A stretch of DNA of 64,000 nt from CAYJLF01 sp964371055 (GTDB lineage: Bacteria; Eisenbacteria; RBG-16-71-46; CAIMUX01), in assembly GCA_964371055.1 (NCBI GenBank), contig CAYJLF010000022.1:1-64000 (forward strand), given 5' to 3'. Shown one piece after another: positions 27,439 to 35,632 of the stretch; positions within the stretch are counted from its first letter, which is position 1; each line of letters starts with the position of its first letter. Made by a program: the position numbers and the translations under genes. The notes under the pieces were generated by a model, which saw only the letters and a list, made by a program, of their open reading frames with translations, was not told the DNA's origin and did not search any database.

Positions 27439-28203
27439 ATGGCGAATGTCTCCTGGCGGCGCGTGCAGAAGGGGATCGCCGGTCTCCCCGGCCGGGTCCT
27501 GCACGGATACCCGATCGCGTTCAATCGCGACAAGCAGCGCCTGATCGATCACGCCTTCGGCACGCTGCCGATCGAGCCGCGATCATGCGCCGATCTCGGC
27601 GGGGTGTGGGGGATCGATGCCGCGTACACCTTCTACCTGCTGCGGCGGCACCGGGTCGACCGCGCGGTCCTGGTCGACACGCACTTCACGGAGGCGGTGC
27701 GCCGGCGCGGCGCGGAGTATCCTCAACTGGAGCTGCTGCAGGCGAACTTCGGCGAGGATGGTGTGCCGGCCCGCATCGGCACCGTCGGTGTGGTGCTGCT
27801 CTTCGACGTGCTCCTGCACCAGGTGAGCCCGGACTGGAACGAAGTCGTCGCGATGTACGCTCCGGTGACGCGCTGCTTTCTCGTCTTCAACCAGCAGTTC
27901 GTGGCCGGGGAGCGGACGGTCCGGCTGGTCGACCTCGGGGTCGACGAGTACTTTCGCCACGTCCGGTTCCCCCGCACGAGCCCGGGGTACCGGGATCTGG
28001 TGGAGCGTCCGCTGGCGATCCATCCCGAGCACGGCCGGCCGTACCGGGATGTCCACCACCTCTGGCAGTGGGGGATCACCGACCACGATCTGATCTCGAC
28101 CTTCGCGGCTCACCGCTTCCGGGCCGTTCACCGGGAGAACTGCGGCCGTTTCGGAGATTTCCCCAGCTTCGAAAACCACGCGTTCATCTTCTGGAAGGAG
28201 TGA
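27439..28203 (+). CDS. SAM-dependent methyltransferase-like protein
   Basis: ATG 27439 with GGAGG four to five bases upstream gives 254 residues. The sequence SCADLGGVWGIDAAYTFYLL resembles a methyltransferase motif I with a modified glycine loop. VDRAVLVDTHFTEAVRRRG supplies the following acidic strand, and VGVVLLFDVLLHQVSPDWNE the motif III-like region. The C-terminal half (VHHLWQWGITDHDLISTFAA) is typical of uncharacterised methyltransferases in glycan clusters. The substrate is unknown. The gene converges on the glycosyltransferase-like gene at 28210 with a 6-base gap. The frame is open further upstream, but that part is antisense to the neighbouring gene. Confidence 0.75.
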   Translation: MANVSWRRVQKGIAGLPGRVLHGYPIAFNRDKQRLIDHAFGTLPIEPRSCADLGGVWGIDAAYTFYLLRRHRVDRAVLVDTHFTEAVRRRGAEYPQLELLQANFGEDGVPARIGTVGVVLLFDVLLHQVSPDWNEVVAMYAPVTRCFLVFNQQFVAGERTVRLVDLGVDEYFRHVRFPRTSPGYRDLVERPLAIHPEHGRPYRDVHHLWQWGITDHDLISTFAAHRFRAVHRENCGRFGDFPSFENHAFIFWKE

Positions 28204-28209
28204 CGGCGG

Positions 28210-29121
28210 TCAGCGCGACAGCCTTTCGGCCAGCCATTGCAGGATTGCGGCCGGTCCCTTGATCCTCTGGAGCCACTTGGGATCGTTGAGGTCGAGCGCC
28301 GCCTCGGTCCGGATGGTCGTGCAGCCCTCCAGCGAGTCGAAGCGTCGCGCGGCCGGATATCGCTCGTGGAAGAGCAGGGGGACGTTGACCGCGTCGGGGA
28401 GCCGCTCGCATTCGTCCGGACGCAGGTGCGTGGCCGCCGCGCCGGCGAGTGCCGCCTGGTGGAGGAAGATCCGGCGCCGCGGATCCTCCCGGCAGAGCGC
28501 CACCAGGGTGGAGTCGTGGATCAACCGGGTGAAGGCGAGGTCCCAGGCCTGCATAAGGCCGCGGTCGGGCCGGACGACGAGCATGCCGGCGTTGAAGTAG
28601 GGGCGGAGGATCTCTCCGTCGGCCGCCGCCTCCATCGGAAAGAGCGCGGAGTCGGGGACGGCGAGCAGGTCGTAGAGGCGACCCCAGAACGGATCGGGGG
28701 GTTGGTGGTAGAGAGAGCCGATGTTGCGGTGCAGAACCGGACGCCAGCCGAGGGAGATGCCGTCCTCGAGGACGAACTCCCGCGGTTCGCGCAGCACGAC
28801 CGTGTCATCGTCCAGGAAGGCGAGCAGCGTGGCCTGCCGATCCCGCGCGCGCCGCTCGGCCTCGGCCGCGATGCGAGCTTTGCCGCCGTAGAACCAGGGG
28901 GCGGCCTCCGAGGGGATCTCGACCTCCACCAGCGTGACGTCGAGCGCGGCCAGGCGCGCGCGCAACTCCGTGGACGCGGAGACGGAGCCGCGAGGGAGGT
29001 AGATCTCGATCGGGGCGGCTGCCTGCCGGCCGGCGAAGGCGCGGATGCTCTCGGCCAGGATGACCGCATTGGGGAACTGGGCGTCGCTGGCAACGAAGAC
29101 GGCGAAGATGATCGAGATCAT
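28210..29121 (-). CDS. GT-A fold glycosyltransferase-like protein
   Basis: ATG 29121 (MISIIFAVFVASDAQFPNAV) follows GGGAGGT and gives 303 residues. The pattern fits a GT-A nucleotide-diphospho-sugar transferase: an N-terminal beta strand, then ATLLAFLDDDTVVLREP with a DDD metal-binding cluster at about 118-120, and RPYFNAGMLVVRPDRGLMQA in the acceptor-proximal part, as in GT8-like enzymes. A conserved His lies in VPLLFHERYPAA. The family is inferred from these motifs only. A TATACT box sits 33 bases upstream of the start. Confidence 0.68.
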   Translation of the reverse strand: MISIIFAVFVASDAQFPNAVILAESIRAFAGRQAAAPIEIYLPRGSVSASTELRARLAALDVTLVEVEIPSEAAPWFYGGKARIAAEAERRARDRQATLLAFLDDDTVVLREPREFVLEDGISLGWRPVLHRNIGSLYHQPPDPFWGRLYDLLAVPDSALFPMEAAADGEILRPYFNAGMLVVRPDRGLMQAWDLAFTRLIHDSTLVALCREDPRRRIFLHQAALAGAAATHLRPDECERLPDAVNVPLLFHERYPAARRFDSLEGCTTIRTEAALDLNDPKWLQRIKGPAAILQWLAERLSR

Positions 29122-29153
29122 CGGAACCTCCCGGCGCGCCCCGGACCGGCGGA

Positions 29154-29159
29154 AGTATA
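29154..29159 (-). promoter_or_regulatory. Possible -10 box (TATACT) for the GT-A gene
   Basis: TATACT on the minus strand lies 32 bases before ATG 29121, a plausible distance for a short leader. The -35 region (GCCCGT at 17 bases) is poor. Confidence 0.3.
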
Positions 29160-29326
29160 GCAGGATGCGGCGGAACACGGGCGATTTCGTGTCGTCGATC
29201 GGTTGAGCGGAGCGGCGGTGGGTTCCGTGACGGCGCCGTCTGCGGTAGGCTGGTCCGTCCCGCGAGGTCCGCGACGTGCCCGTCCAACGGGCGATCCGGG
29301 CGAGGTTGTCTGATCAGGAGGATCCG

Positions 29327-30541
29327 ATGTGGTTTCGTCTCTGTCCAGGTTGCAGCCGGGGAGTCCGGCCGAGGCAGGACTCCGGCCGGACCGAGCGCGG
29401 GTGGGTCGGCGCCCGCGGCCGGCTGTCCGTACCTCTGCTCTTCTCCTTCGTGTGCGCCGCCGGTTTGATGGCCGTGCGGGTGATGGCCGCGGAGGACGAG
29501 GCGCCGCGTGCCGCCGGCCAGCCATCGCCGCCCGACACCGCCACCACCTTCCGTTCGGGCCAGGAGGTCTCACACCTCATCCGTCCCGGCGAGAAGCACT
29601 TCAAGCGACTCTGGCAGATCACCAATGGGGGCGAGAACGCCGAGGCCTACTGGTCCTACGATGGCCAGGACCTCATCCTCCAGGCCACGGTGCGCGGGGC
29701 CGAGTGCGATCAGATCTACATGGTTCCGGCCGAGGGGGGCGAGATGAAGCAGGTCAGCACGGGGAAGGGACGCTGCACCTGCTCCTACTTCTTCCCCGGG
29801 GATCGGGAGATTGTCTTTTCGTCCACCCACCTGGCGAACGCGGCCTGTCCCCACAAGCCCGACTTCTCGCTCGGCTATGTCTGGGCGCTCTATGACAGCT
29901 ACGACATCTTCAAGGCGGATCGAGACGGGACGAACCTGCGCCGGCTGACCGACTCGCCTCACTACGACGCCGAGGCGACGACCGGACCGGATGGCAGCAT
30001 CATCTTCACCTCCGATCGCGACGGCGACCTCGAGCTCTACCGGATGAAGGGGGACGGCAGCGAGGTCCGGCGCCTGACCTTCACGCCGGGTTACGACGGC
30101 GGGGCGTTCTTCTCGACCGACGGCCGGAAGATCTGCTGGCGCGCCAGTCGGCCGGCGGAGGGGAAGGAGCTCGATGACTACCGCCAGCTCCTGGCGGAGG
30201 GGCTGATCCGGCCGAGCAAGCTCGAGATCTTCATCGCGGACGCCGACGGGACGCATCCCGTGCAGCTCACGAGTAACGGCGCCGCCAACTTCTGCCCCTA
30301 CTTCCACCCCTCCGGCGAGAAGGTCATCTTCGTCTCCAATCAGGACGATCCGAAACGGCGAAACTTCGAGATCTACCTGGTCGACATCGCGACGAAGGAG
30401 CTCGAGCAGGTGACCTTCGAGGAGAGCTTCGACGGCTTCCCGATGTTCTCCCCGGATGGGAAGAAACTCGTCTTCGCCAGCAATCGCGCCTCCGAGCGAC
30501 CCGGCGAGACGAACATCTTCGTCGCGGAATGGGCCGACTGA
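29327..30541 (+). CDS. TolB-like (PD40) beta-propeller protein, exported
   Basis: AGGAGG at 29316-29321 lies five bases before ATG 29327, giving 404 residues. An Arg-rich N-terminus precedes a hydrophobic export segment (LSVPLLFSFVCAAGLMAVRV, about 35-54). Residues about 90-400 hold repeated PD40/WD40-like blades of the TolB type: AYWSYDGQDLILQATVRG, DAEATTGPDGSIIFTSDRDG, MFSPDGKKLVFASNR. TolB-like proteins act in the periplasm as binding scaffolds. Unlike its secreted neighbours it ends in VAEWAD, with neither the FlgD-like domain nor the WGRIK tail. Its stop overlaps the start of the next gene by 13 bases, so the two are coupled. Confidence 0.82.
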   Translation: MWFRLCPGCSRGVRPRQDSGRTERGWVGARGRLSVPLLFSFVCAAGLMAVRVMAAEDEAPRAAGQPSPPDTATTFRSGQEVSHLIRPGEKHFKRLWQITNGGENAEAYWSYDGQDLILQATVRGAECDQIYMVPAEGGEMKQVSTGKGRCTCSYFFPGDREIVFSSTHLANAACPHKPDFSLGYVWALYDSYDIFKADRDGTNLRRLTDSPHYDAEATTGPDGSIIFTSDRDGDLELYRMKGDGSEVRRLTFTPGYDGGAFFSTDGRKICWRASRPAEGKELDDYRQLLAEGLIRPSKLEIFIADADGTHPVQLTSNGAANFCPYFHPSGEKVIFVSNQDDPKRRNFEIYLVDIATKELEQVTFEESFDGFPMFSPDGKKLVFASNRASERPGETNIFVAEWAD

Positions 30542-32133
30542 GGAACGGGAAGTCCCGCGGCGGGACGGACCGGCCGCGGGGCGACGACGCGGAGTTCGAG
30601 GCGCCGGCCTCTCGGCGCCTGCTCCGCGGAGATCGTCGGATCGAGGCGGTCGCGATCCTCGTCGTGCTCGCGGCTCTGCTCGCCACCTGGGATCCCAAGC
30701 TCTACTTCAACGGCGACAACATCGACTACATGATGCTCGCGCGCGAGGTGCGCGGCGGCGATCTCTGGCCCTCCGAGAAGTATCCTCCGCTCTTTCCGAT
30801 CCTGCTGGCGCCGGTGCAGGCGCTCTTCGGTCTGCGGCTTGGCCCGCAGAAGGGGCTGGTTCTGGCCTTCGCCGTCGGATCGTTGCTCCTGGTGGCGGCG
30901 CTCTTGCGGAGGCGGCGTCCAGCCGCGGCCCGTCCCTGGCTCCTCTTCGCCCTGATGGCGGCGGTGCCGGTGGTCGAGTTCTCGCACTATGTCATGAGCG
31001 AGATCCCGTTCCTCTTCTTCCTCCTCGGTGCGGTGCTGGCCCTGGAGCGCCTGGCGGAGAGGACAGAGCCGCGTGACTGGAGGGTGGCGATCCGGGACCG
31101 GCGTACCTGGGCCGTCGCGGCCTGGCTGATGGCCGCCTTCTACACCCGCAGCGCGGGAGCGGCAGCAATCGCGGGGGCGCTGGCGTGGCTCGCCGCGTCG
31201 CGCCGCTCGAGGGATGGCCTCATCCTCGCCGGCGCCTGCGGGCTCCTCGCGATTCCCTGGCTGGTGGCCGCGGGGAGCGCGACGGGGGGGAGTCCCTACC
31301 TGCGACAGCTCGCCCTGGTCAACCCGTACTACCCGGAGCTCGGAGCGCTGGGGCCGCTGACGTTGATGGAACGGGTGGCGGAGAATGCCCGCGGCTACCT
31401 GGCGAACCTCGCGCCGACGCTGGCCTTTCCGCTGCTCTACAGCTCGACCTATTCACCTCCCGCGGTGCAGAAGACATTCGCGCCGCTCTGGCTGTCGCTG
31501 CCGCTGGCGGTGCCGCTCGTCCTGGGGTGGGCCCGCGCCCTGCTCCGCCGGGATGCGGCGGCCTTCTTGCTCGGGGCGTCGCTCCTCCTGCTCCTCGTCT
31601 GGCCGGCGGTCTGGATCTCCAGCAGGTTTTTGGTGCCGCTCGTGCCGTTTCTGGTCCTCTTCTGGTGGGAAGGGTGGGCCTGGCCCACCGACGGGAAGGC
31701 CCCGCGCCTCTGGCCGCGCGTGCGCGCCGTCGTGCTGGCCTTGCTCGTGCTGCTCTCGGCTCGGAACCTGGTCTTCTATGCCCAGGAGTCGCGGGCGTAC
31801 CCGCCGGAGTGGATGCACTACTTCGATCTCCTGCACGCGGCCCGCGACCGGCTGCCGCGCGAGGCGGTCATCGTCGATCGCAAGCCCGGATTCGTCACCT
31901 TCGTCACCGAGAGGCGCGCGCAGATGTTCCCCCGCGAGAGCGATCCGGAACGGATGTGGACGGCGCTGCGCCGGGCCGGGGCGACCCACGTGGTGTTGCC
32001 GCCCCTGCCCTACGACGACATCAACCGCTACCTGAGGCCCGCGCTTGAGGGGGGACGCGAGCACTACCGCCTGGTGCATGCCACCCCGGAGCCGGCCGCC
32101 TATCTCCTGGAGATCGAGCCCGTCATCCCTTGA
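30529..32133 (+). CDS. Polytopic membrane protein, GT-C/ArnT-like glycosyltransferase family
   Basis: The 534-residue protein has about ten membrane helices. The first extracytoplasmic loop contains YFNGDNIDYMMLAREVRG followed by KYPPLFPILLAPVQALFG, the acidic-motif layout of GT39/ArnT-like glycosyltransferases that use polyprenyl-phosphate sugars. A soluble C-terminal domain (about 425-534) contains VIVDRKPGFVTFVTERRAQM. The start at ATG 30529 overlaps the TolB-like gene by 13 bases. The 3' end overlaps the M14-like gene on the other strand by 11 bases. Substrate and acceptor are unknown. Confidence 0.78.
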   Translation: MGRLRNGKSRGGTDRPRGDDAEFEAPASRRLLRGDRRIEAVAILVVLAALLATWDPKLYFNGDNIDYMMLAREVRGGDLWPSEKYPPLFPILLAPVQALFGLRLGPQKGLVLAFAVGSLLLVAALLRRRRPAAARPWLLFALMAAVPVVEFSHYVMSEIPFLFFLLGAVLALERLAERTEPRDWRVAIRDRRTWAVAAWLMAAFYTRSAGAAAIAGALAWLAASRRSRDGLILAGACGLLAIPWLVAAGSATGGSPYLRQLALVNPYYPELGALGPLTLMERVAENARGYLANLAPTLAFPLLYSSTYSPPAVQKTFAPLWLSLPLAVPLVLGWARALLRRDAAAFLLGASLLLLLVWPAVWISSRFLVPLVPFLVLFWWEGWAWPTDGKAPRLWPRVRAVVLALLVLLSARNLVFYAQESRAYPPEWMHYFDLLHAARDRLPREAVIVDRKPGFVTFVTERRAQMFPRESDPERMWTALRRAGATHVVLPPLPYDDINRYLRPALEGGREHYRLVHATPEPAAYLLEIEPVIP

Positions 32134-33115
32134 CCAGACCCGCCTCTTCCAGGCCGGCCGGCTCGATCAGGCTTTGCAGCAAAGGGAGCACGCGATCGAT
32201 CTCGCGCCGCGGGTCGGGAGGGTTGAAGAGAGCGAACGGATGCCGCCACCAGGGCGCTTTCCAGCGCGCGATGCCTCCCCGCGAGATCTCGATGAGGAAG
32301 CTCAGAGCCCCGAACTCCTCGTGCAGGAAATCGAGCTCCGTACCGCCGGCACGGAAGAAGGGGGACCAGCGGTCGAGCGGACCCGCTCGGTATCCGGTCC
32401 CGCGTACCGCGCGCCGCGCGCGGCCGGAGTGCTCCGCCGCCGCGGTCCGGGCGCGCTCGAGGGCGGTACCGGAGAGCGTCCGCCGGCGCGCTGGCGGATA
32501 GAAGACCCAGCGTCCGAAGGCATGCAGCGAGAGCGCGACCGAAGGACGAATCGCCCGGGCGAGACCGGCGATGGCAGCGCTCTCCGGCTCGCTCAGGGCG
32601 AAGGGACCGGGACGGTAGAGGGGCCAGCGATCGAACGGTGGCCGTCGCCGGGCGTGGCCGACCGGGAAATTGCGGTTCAGATCGATGCGCGCGGTGTTGC
32701 CCCGAACCCACCGCGGGCGATCCTCCCGGAGGGACTGCTCCACGCGGGCGAATCCGTCGGGGTTCGCGATCGGGACGGAGACGATGCGCGGCCGGGTGGA
32801 TGGGGCTCCGCGACCTTGATCCTGGAGTGAGGCCTCGACCAGGGCGAGGTGCGCCTCGAGCCCGATCCACTCCATCGGATGGAGGAGGGAGAGAACGAGG
32901 ACGACCCGTTCCCGCTCCGGGGAAACGTCGCCGGTGGTGGCGCCCCAGAAGAACGCTTCGATGGGGCGCCCTTCGCGGCTCCGGCCGATCGTTTCGCGCC
33001 GGCCGGCGCGTGCGCAGAGTGCGTGCAGCCGAGCCTCGCCGAGGTCGCGGCCGCCGTAGCCCGGGGGGAGATCGGGCGGCGCCTCCGGGCGGCTGCCGGC
33101 GGTCCCGATCGGCAT
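32123..33115 (-). CDS. M14 family peptidase, MpaA-like (candidate murein peptide amidase)
   Basis: ATG 33115 gives 330 residues without a signal peptide, so the enzyme is probably cytoplasmic. Zinc-carboxypeptidase residues are present: LLHPMEWIGLEAH (H-x2-E), ARIDLNRNFPVG (substrate Arg/Asn), LSLHAFGRWVFYPP (third His) and LSFLIEISRGG (catalytic Glu). Size and lack of a secretion signal fit MpaA-type enzymes, which remove meso-DAP from murein tripeptide. The assignment within M14 is not proven. The gene starts 2 bases after the photolyase stop, indicating co-translation. A cell-wall recycling role would fit the NamZ/MurU-AmgK genes a few kb away. I chose this start because upstream sequence is the photolyase gene. 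Confidence 0.8.
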   Translation of the reverse strand: MPIGTAGSRPEAPPDLPPGYGGRDLGEARLHALCARAGRRETIGRSREGRPIEAFFWGATTGDVSPERERVVLVLSLLHPMEWIGLEAHLALVEASLQDQGRGAPSTRPRIVSVPIANPDGFARVEQSLREDRPRWVRGNTARIDLNRNFPVGHARRRPPFDRWPLYRPGPFALSEPESAAIAGLARAIRPSVALSLHAFGRWVFYPPARRRTLSGTALERARTAAAEHSGRARRAVRGTGYRAGPLDRWSPFFRAGGTELDFLHEEFGALSFLIEISRGGIARWKAPWWRHPFALFNPPDPRREIDRVLPLLQSLIEPAGLEEAGLVKG

Positions 33116-33117
33116 GT

Positions 33118-34572
33118 TCAATCGATCCGCCGGGGCGCTGGCCGTCGGGTCGATCGCCGCCGGGTCGCATCCGTGCGGGTCGCGGCGAGAGCGGCGAGCG
33201 CTCGTGCCCTCGCGGCCCCATGGTCGACCAGCGGCGGAGGGTACTCTCGCCCGGGCTCGATCCCGGCCGGAGTCGCGAGTTCCGGTATCCAGAGCCGCGT
33301 GTAGGCGCCCTCCGGATCGTATCTCTCGCCCTGCGCGATCGGATTGAAGATCCGGAAGTAGGGCGCCGCATCGGCGCCGCATCCGGCGGTCCACTGCCAT
33401 CCGAGCGTGTTGTTGGCGAGGTCGGCATCGACCAGCGTGTCCCAGAACCAGCGCGCCCCTTCGAGCCACGGGAGGAGGAGGTCTTTGACGAGGAAGGAGG
33501 CGACGACCATCCGCACGCGGTTGTGCATCCAGCCGGTGGCCCAGAGTTCGCGCAGTCCGGCGTCGACCAGCGGATAGCCGGTCCGGCCGCGCTGCCAAGC
33601 GTGCAGCTCTTTCGGCGCTCGTCGCCAGGGGAAGCGCGCGAACTGCGCGCGCAACGGTTCGGTCGCGGTCTGGGGGAAGTGCCAGAGGAGGTGATAGGCG
33701 AACTCCCGCCAGCCGATCTCGCGAAGATACGCCTCGGCTCCGGCCAACGAGCCCCGGCGCGGGTCGGCGCCCGCTCTCTCCGTCACCGCGTGCCAGATCT
33801 GGCGCGGGCTGATCTCGCCGAAGTGCAGGTGGGGGGAGAGCCGCGAGGTGCCGCCGAGGTCGGGACGATTGCGATCCTCCGGGTAGCCGGGGAGCGCCTC
33901 GACGAGGAACCGGCGAAGCTGGCGGCGAGCGCCGGTCTCGCCCGGCACCCAAAGCGCACGGAAGCCGGATGCCCAGTCGGTCGCGGGGAGAAGTCCCAGG
34001 TCGTCGAGGGTCAGCGATCCGGGCCAGCGGGATGGCGCCGGGATCGTGCGCGGCGCCGGCAGGGGAGCCGGTGGGTCGGGACGGGCCGAACAGGCCTTCC
34101 AGAACGGGGTGAAGACCTGGAACGGCTGTCCAGCCTGCGTCGAGATGTCCCACGGTTCGTGCAGGAGGGAGTTCGTGCTCGCAAGGACCGCGTCGACCGG
34201 GAAGGCCGCGGCGACCGCCTCCTCCTGCCGCCGCGCGGCCGGCTCGTAGCGGTGTCCGTAGAGGATCCGCCGGGCGCCGCTTTCTCGCACGAGTGCGTGC
34301 AGCGTTTCGGCGATCGGACCTCGGCGGAGGATAAGCCGGGAGCCGCGCGCTTCGAGGTCCAGGGCGAGGCTCGCGAGCGAGTGGTGCAGCCACCAGCGCG
34401 AGGCCGCGCCCGGCGGCCAATCGCCTTCTTCCTCCGGCGACCAGATGTAGACCGGAAGCACCGGTCCGTCCCGGCGCGCGAGCGCCAGGCCGGGATGATC
34501 CGCGATCCGGAGATCCTGCCGGAACCAGAGGATGCTCGGGGTCGCGTCCGCCGCGGTGGATGAGACGGGCAT
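33118..34572 (-). CDS. phrB: Deoxyribodipyrimidine photolyase (class I)
   Basis: The enzyme repairs UV-induced pyrimidine dimers using FAD and light. At 484 residues it has the usual length. The N-terminal alpha/beta domain starts SILWFRQDLRIADHPGLALA. The FAD-binding helical domain carries SRLSPHLHFGEISPRQIWHA, EIGWREFAYHLLWHFPQ, TGYPLVDAGLRELWATGWMH, NRVRMVVASFLVKDLLLPW and DADLANNTLGWQWTAGCG. The Trp residues of the electron-transfer chain appear in place. It is the upstream gene of a pair with the M14-like peptidase. The divergent 220-base spacer toward MglA includes an AT-rich patch around 34660-34700 that may hold promoters. Confidence 0.95.
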   Translation of the reverse strand: MPVSSTAADATPSILWFRQDLRIADHPGLALARRDGPVLPVYIWSPEEEGDWPPGAASRWWLHHSLASLALDLEARGSRLILRRGPIAETLHALVRESGARRILYGHRYEPAARRQEEAVAAAFPVDAVLASTNSLLHEPWDISTQAGQPFQVFTPFWKACSARPDPPAPLPAPRTIPAPSRWPGSLTLDDLGLLPATDWASGFRALWVPGETGARRQLRRFLVEALPGYPEDRNRPDLGGTSRLSPHLHFGEISPRQIWHAVTERAGADPRRGSLAGAEAYLREIGWREFAYHLLWHFPQTATEPLRAQFARFPWRRAPKELHAWQRGRTGYPLVDAGLRELWATGWMHNRVRMVVASFLVKDLLLPWLEGARWFWDTLVDADLANNTLGWQWTAGCGADAAPYFRIFNPIAQGERYDPEGAYTRLWIPELATPAGIEPGREYPPPLVDHGAARARALAALAATRTDATRRRSTRRPAPRRID

Positions 34573-34792
34573 GACCTCCTTACTTTAGCGGTGACGGGCC
34601 GATGCTGGCGGGTTTTCCGTAGCGGCTTCTCGGGATTTTCGCCAAAGTCGGCTCGATCGCATTTATGTCTTTTCGCTGACTGGAGATAGAGGTTATTCTG
34701 TCGATTCCAGATCATCGTCGGAGCACGGATGCTCGCGGCGATGCGGCGGAGCCGGGGAGGGCCGGCAATCATCTAGGGAGGATGTTCACGCG

Positions 34793-35578
34793 ATGGAAGA
34801 CCGCACCTTCGAATCGACACTGGATTCATCCATCCATCTCATCGAAACACGTCCTTCGGAGCCGGAGCGCGTGGAACCGGGAGTACTGTCGATCGGTGGC
34901 ACGCTCCCCGGCTCGGTCGGAAACGTCGGCGAATTGACTCGGGGACGCCGTCGCGACCTCGAGTCGGGGCTCGTCCAGGGCGATACGCTCAAGATCGTCT
35001 ACTGGGGACCGGGCCGCAGCGGCAAGACCACCAACGTGAAGTGGCTGTATAACAGCCTTCGCCCGGATCTTCGCGGACGCTTTGTCGAACTGGACACCCC
35101 CGGCGAGCGCACGCTCTACTTCGATTGCCTCCCGCTCGACCTCAACGCGGACGGGGAGGAACCGCTGAGCATGCGTCTGTATACCGTGCCGGGGCAGCCG
35201 CGTCATCGCCTGACCCGCAAGCTCGTTCTGGACGGTGTGGACGGTCTCGTTTTCGTCTGGGATTCGCGGGCGCGGCGGCTGAATGCGAACCTGGCCAGTC
35301 TGCTCGAGATGCGGGAGACGCTGACCGAGCTCGGCATCTCGTGGTCGCACATCCCGCGCGTCATCCAGTACAACAAGCTCGACCTCCCCGACCGCATCCC
35401 GCCGGAGGAACTGGATCACGTCCTCGACCGGATGGGCGAGCGGGTCCCTCGCGTCTCGTCGGTCGCGGTGAAGGGGACGGGAGTGCTCGCCACGCTGGGG
35501 CACGTCACCCGCGCCGCGGTGAAGCGGCATCTCGCACGGGTCGGGCTGGCGAGGATGGGGGCGCAGCCGGGATTCTGA
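34793..35578 (+). CDS. MglA-type small GTPase with N-terminal extension
   Basis: MglA proteins are Ras-like GTPases that set cell polarity or motility in bacteria. The G motifs are clear over about residues 62-255: G1 YWGPGRSGKTTNVKWLYNSL, G2 region DTPGERTLYFDCLPLDL, G3 TVPGQPRHRLTRKLVLDG (with the MglA-typical Thr), and G4 IQYNKLDLPD. About 60 residues precede the usual MglA start, with no recognised domain (TFESTLDSSIHLIETRPSEP). No MglB (GAP) or polarity partner is seen beside it. The start at ATG 34793 has GGGAGG about eleven bases upstream. A later start would remove the extension, but no better Shine-Dalgarno is visible. Confidence 0.88.
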   Translation: MEDRTFESTLDSSIHLIETRPSEPERVEPGVLSIGGTLPGSVGNVGELTRGRRRDLESGLVQGDTLKIVYWGPGRSGKTTNVKWLYNSLRPDLRGRFVELDTPGERTLYFDCLPLDLNADGEEPLSMRLYTVPGQPRHRLTRKLVLDGVDGLVFVWDSRARRLNANLASLLEMRETLTELGISWSHIPRVIQYNKLDLPDRIPPEELDHVLDRMGERVPRVSSVAVKGTGVLATLGHVTRAAVKRHLARVGLARMGAQPGF

Positions 35579-35592
35579 CGGGACCCTCTCGC

Positions 35593-35620
35593 TGGGCCAC
35601 TTTCACTGGGTCACTTTCAT
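35593..35620. repeat. Short tandem repeat between convergent genes
   Basis: TGGGCCACTTTCAC (35593-35606) is followed by TGGGTCACTTTCAT (35607-35620), two 14-base units with two differences. It lies in the 54-base spacer between the mglA-type gene and the MurU-AmgK fusion. Confidence 0.5.
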
Positions 35621-35632
35621 TGGGGCCCTCGG

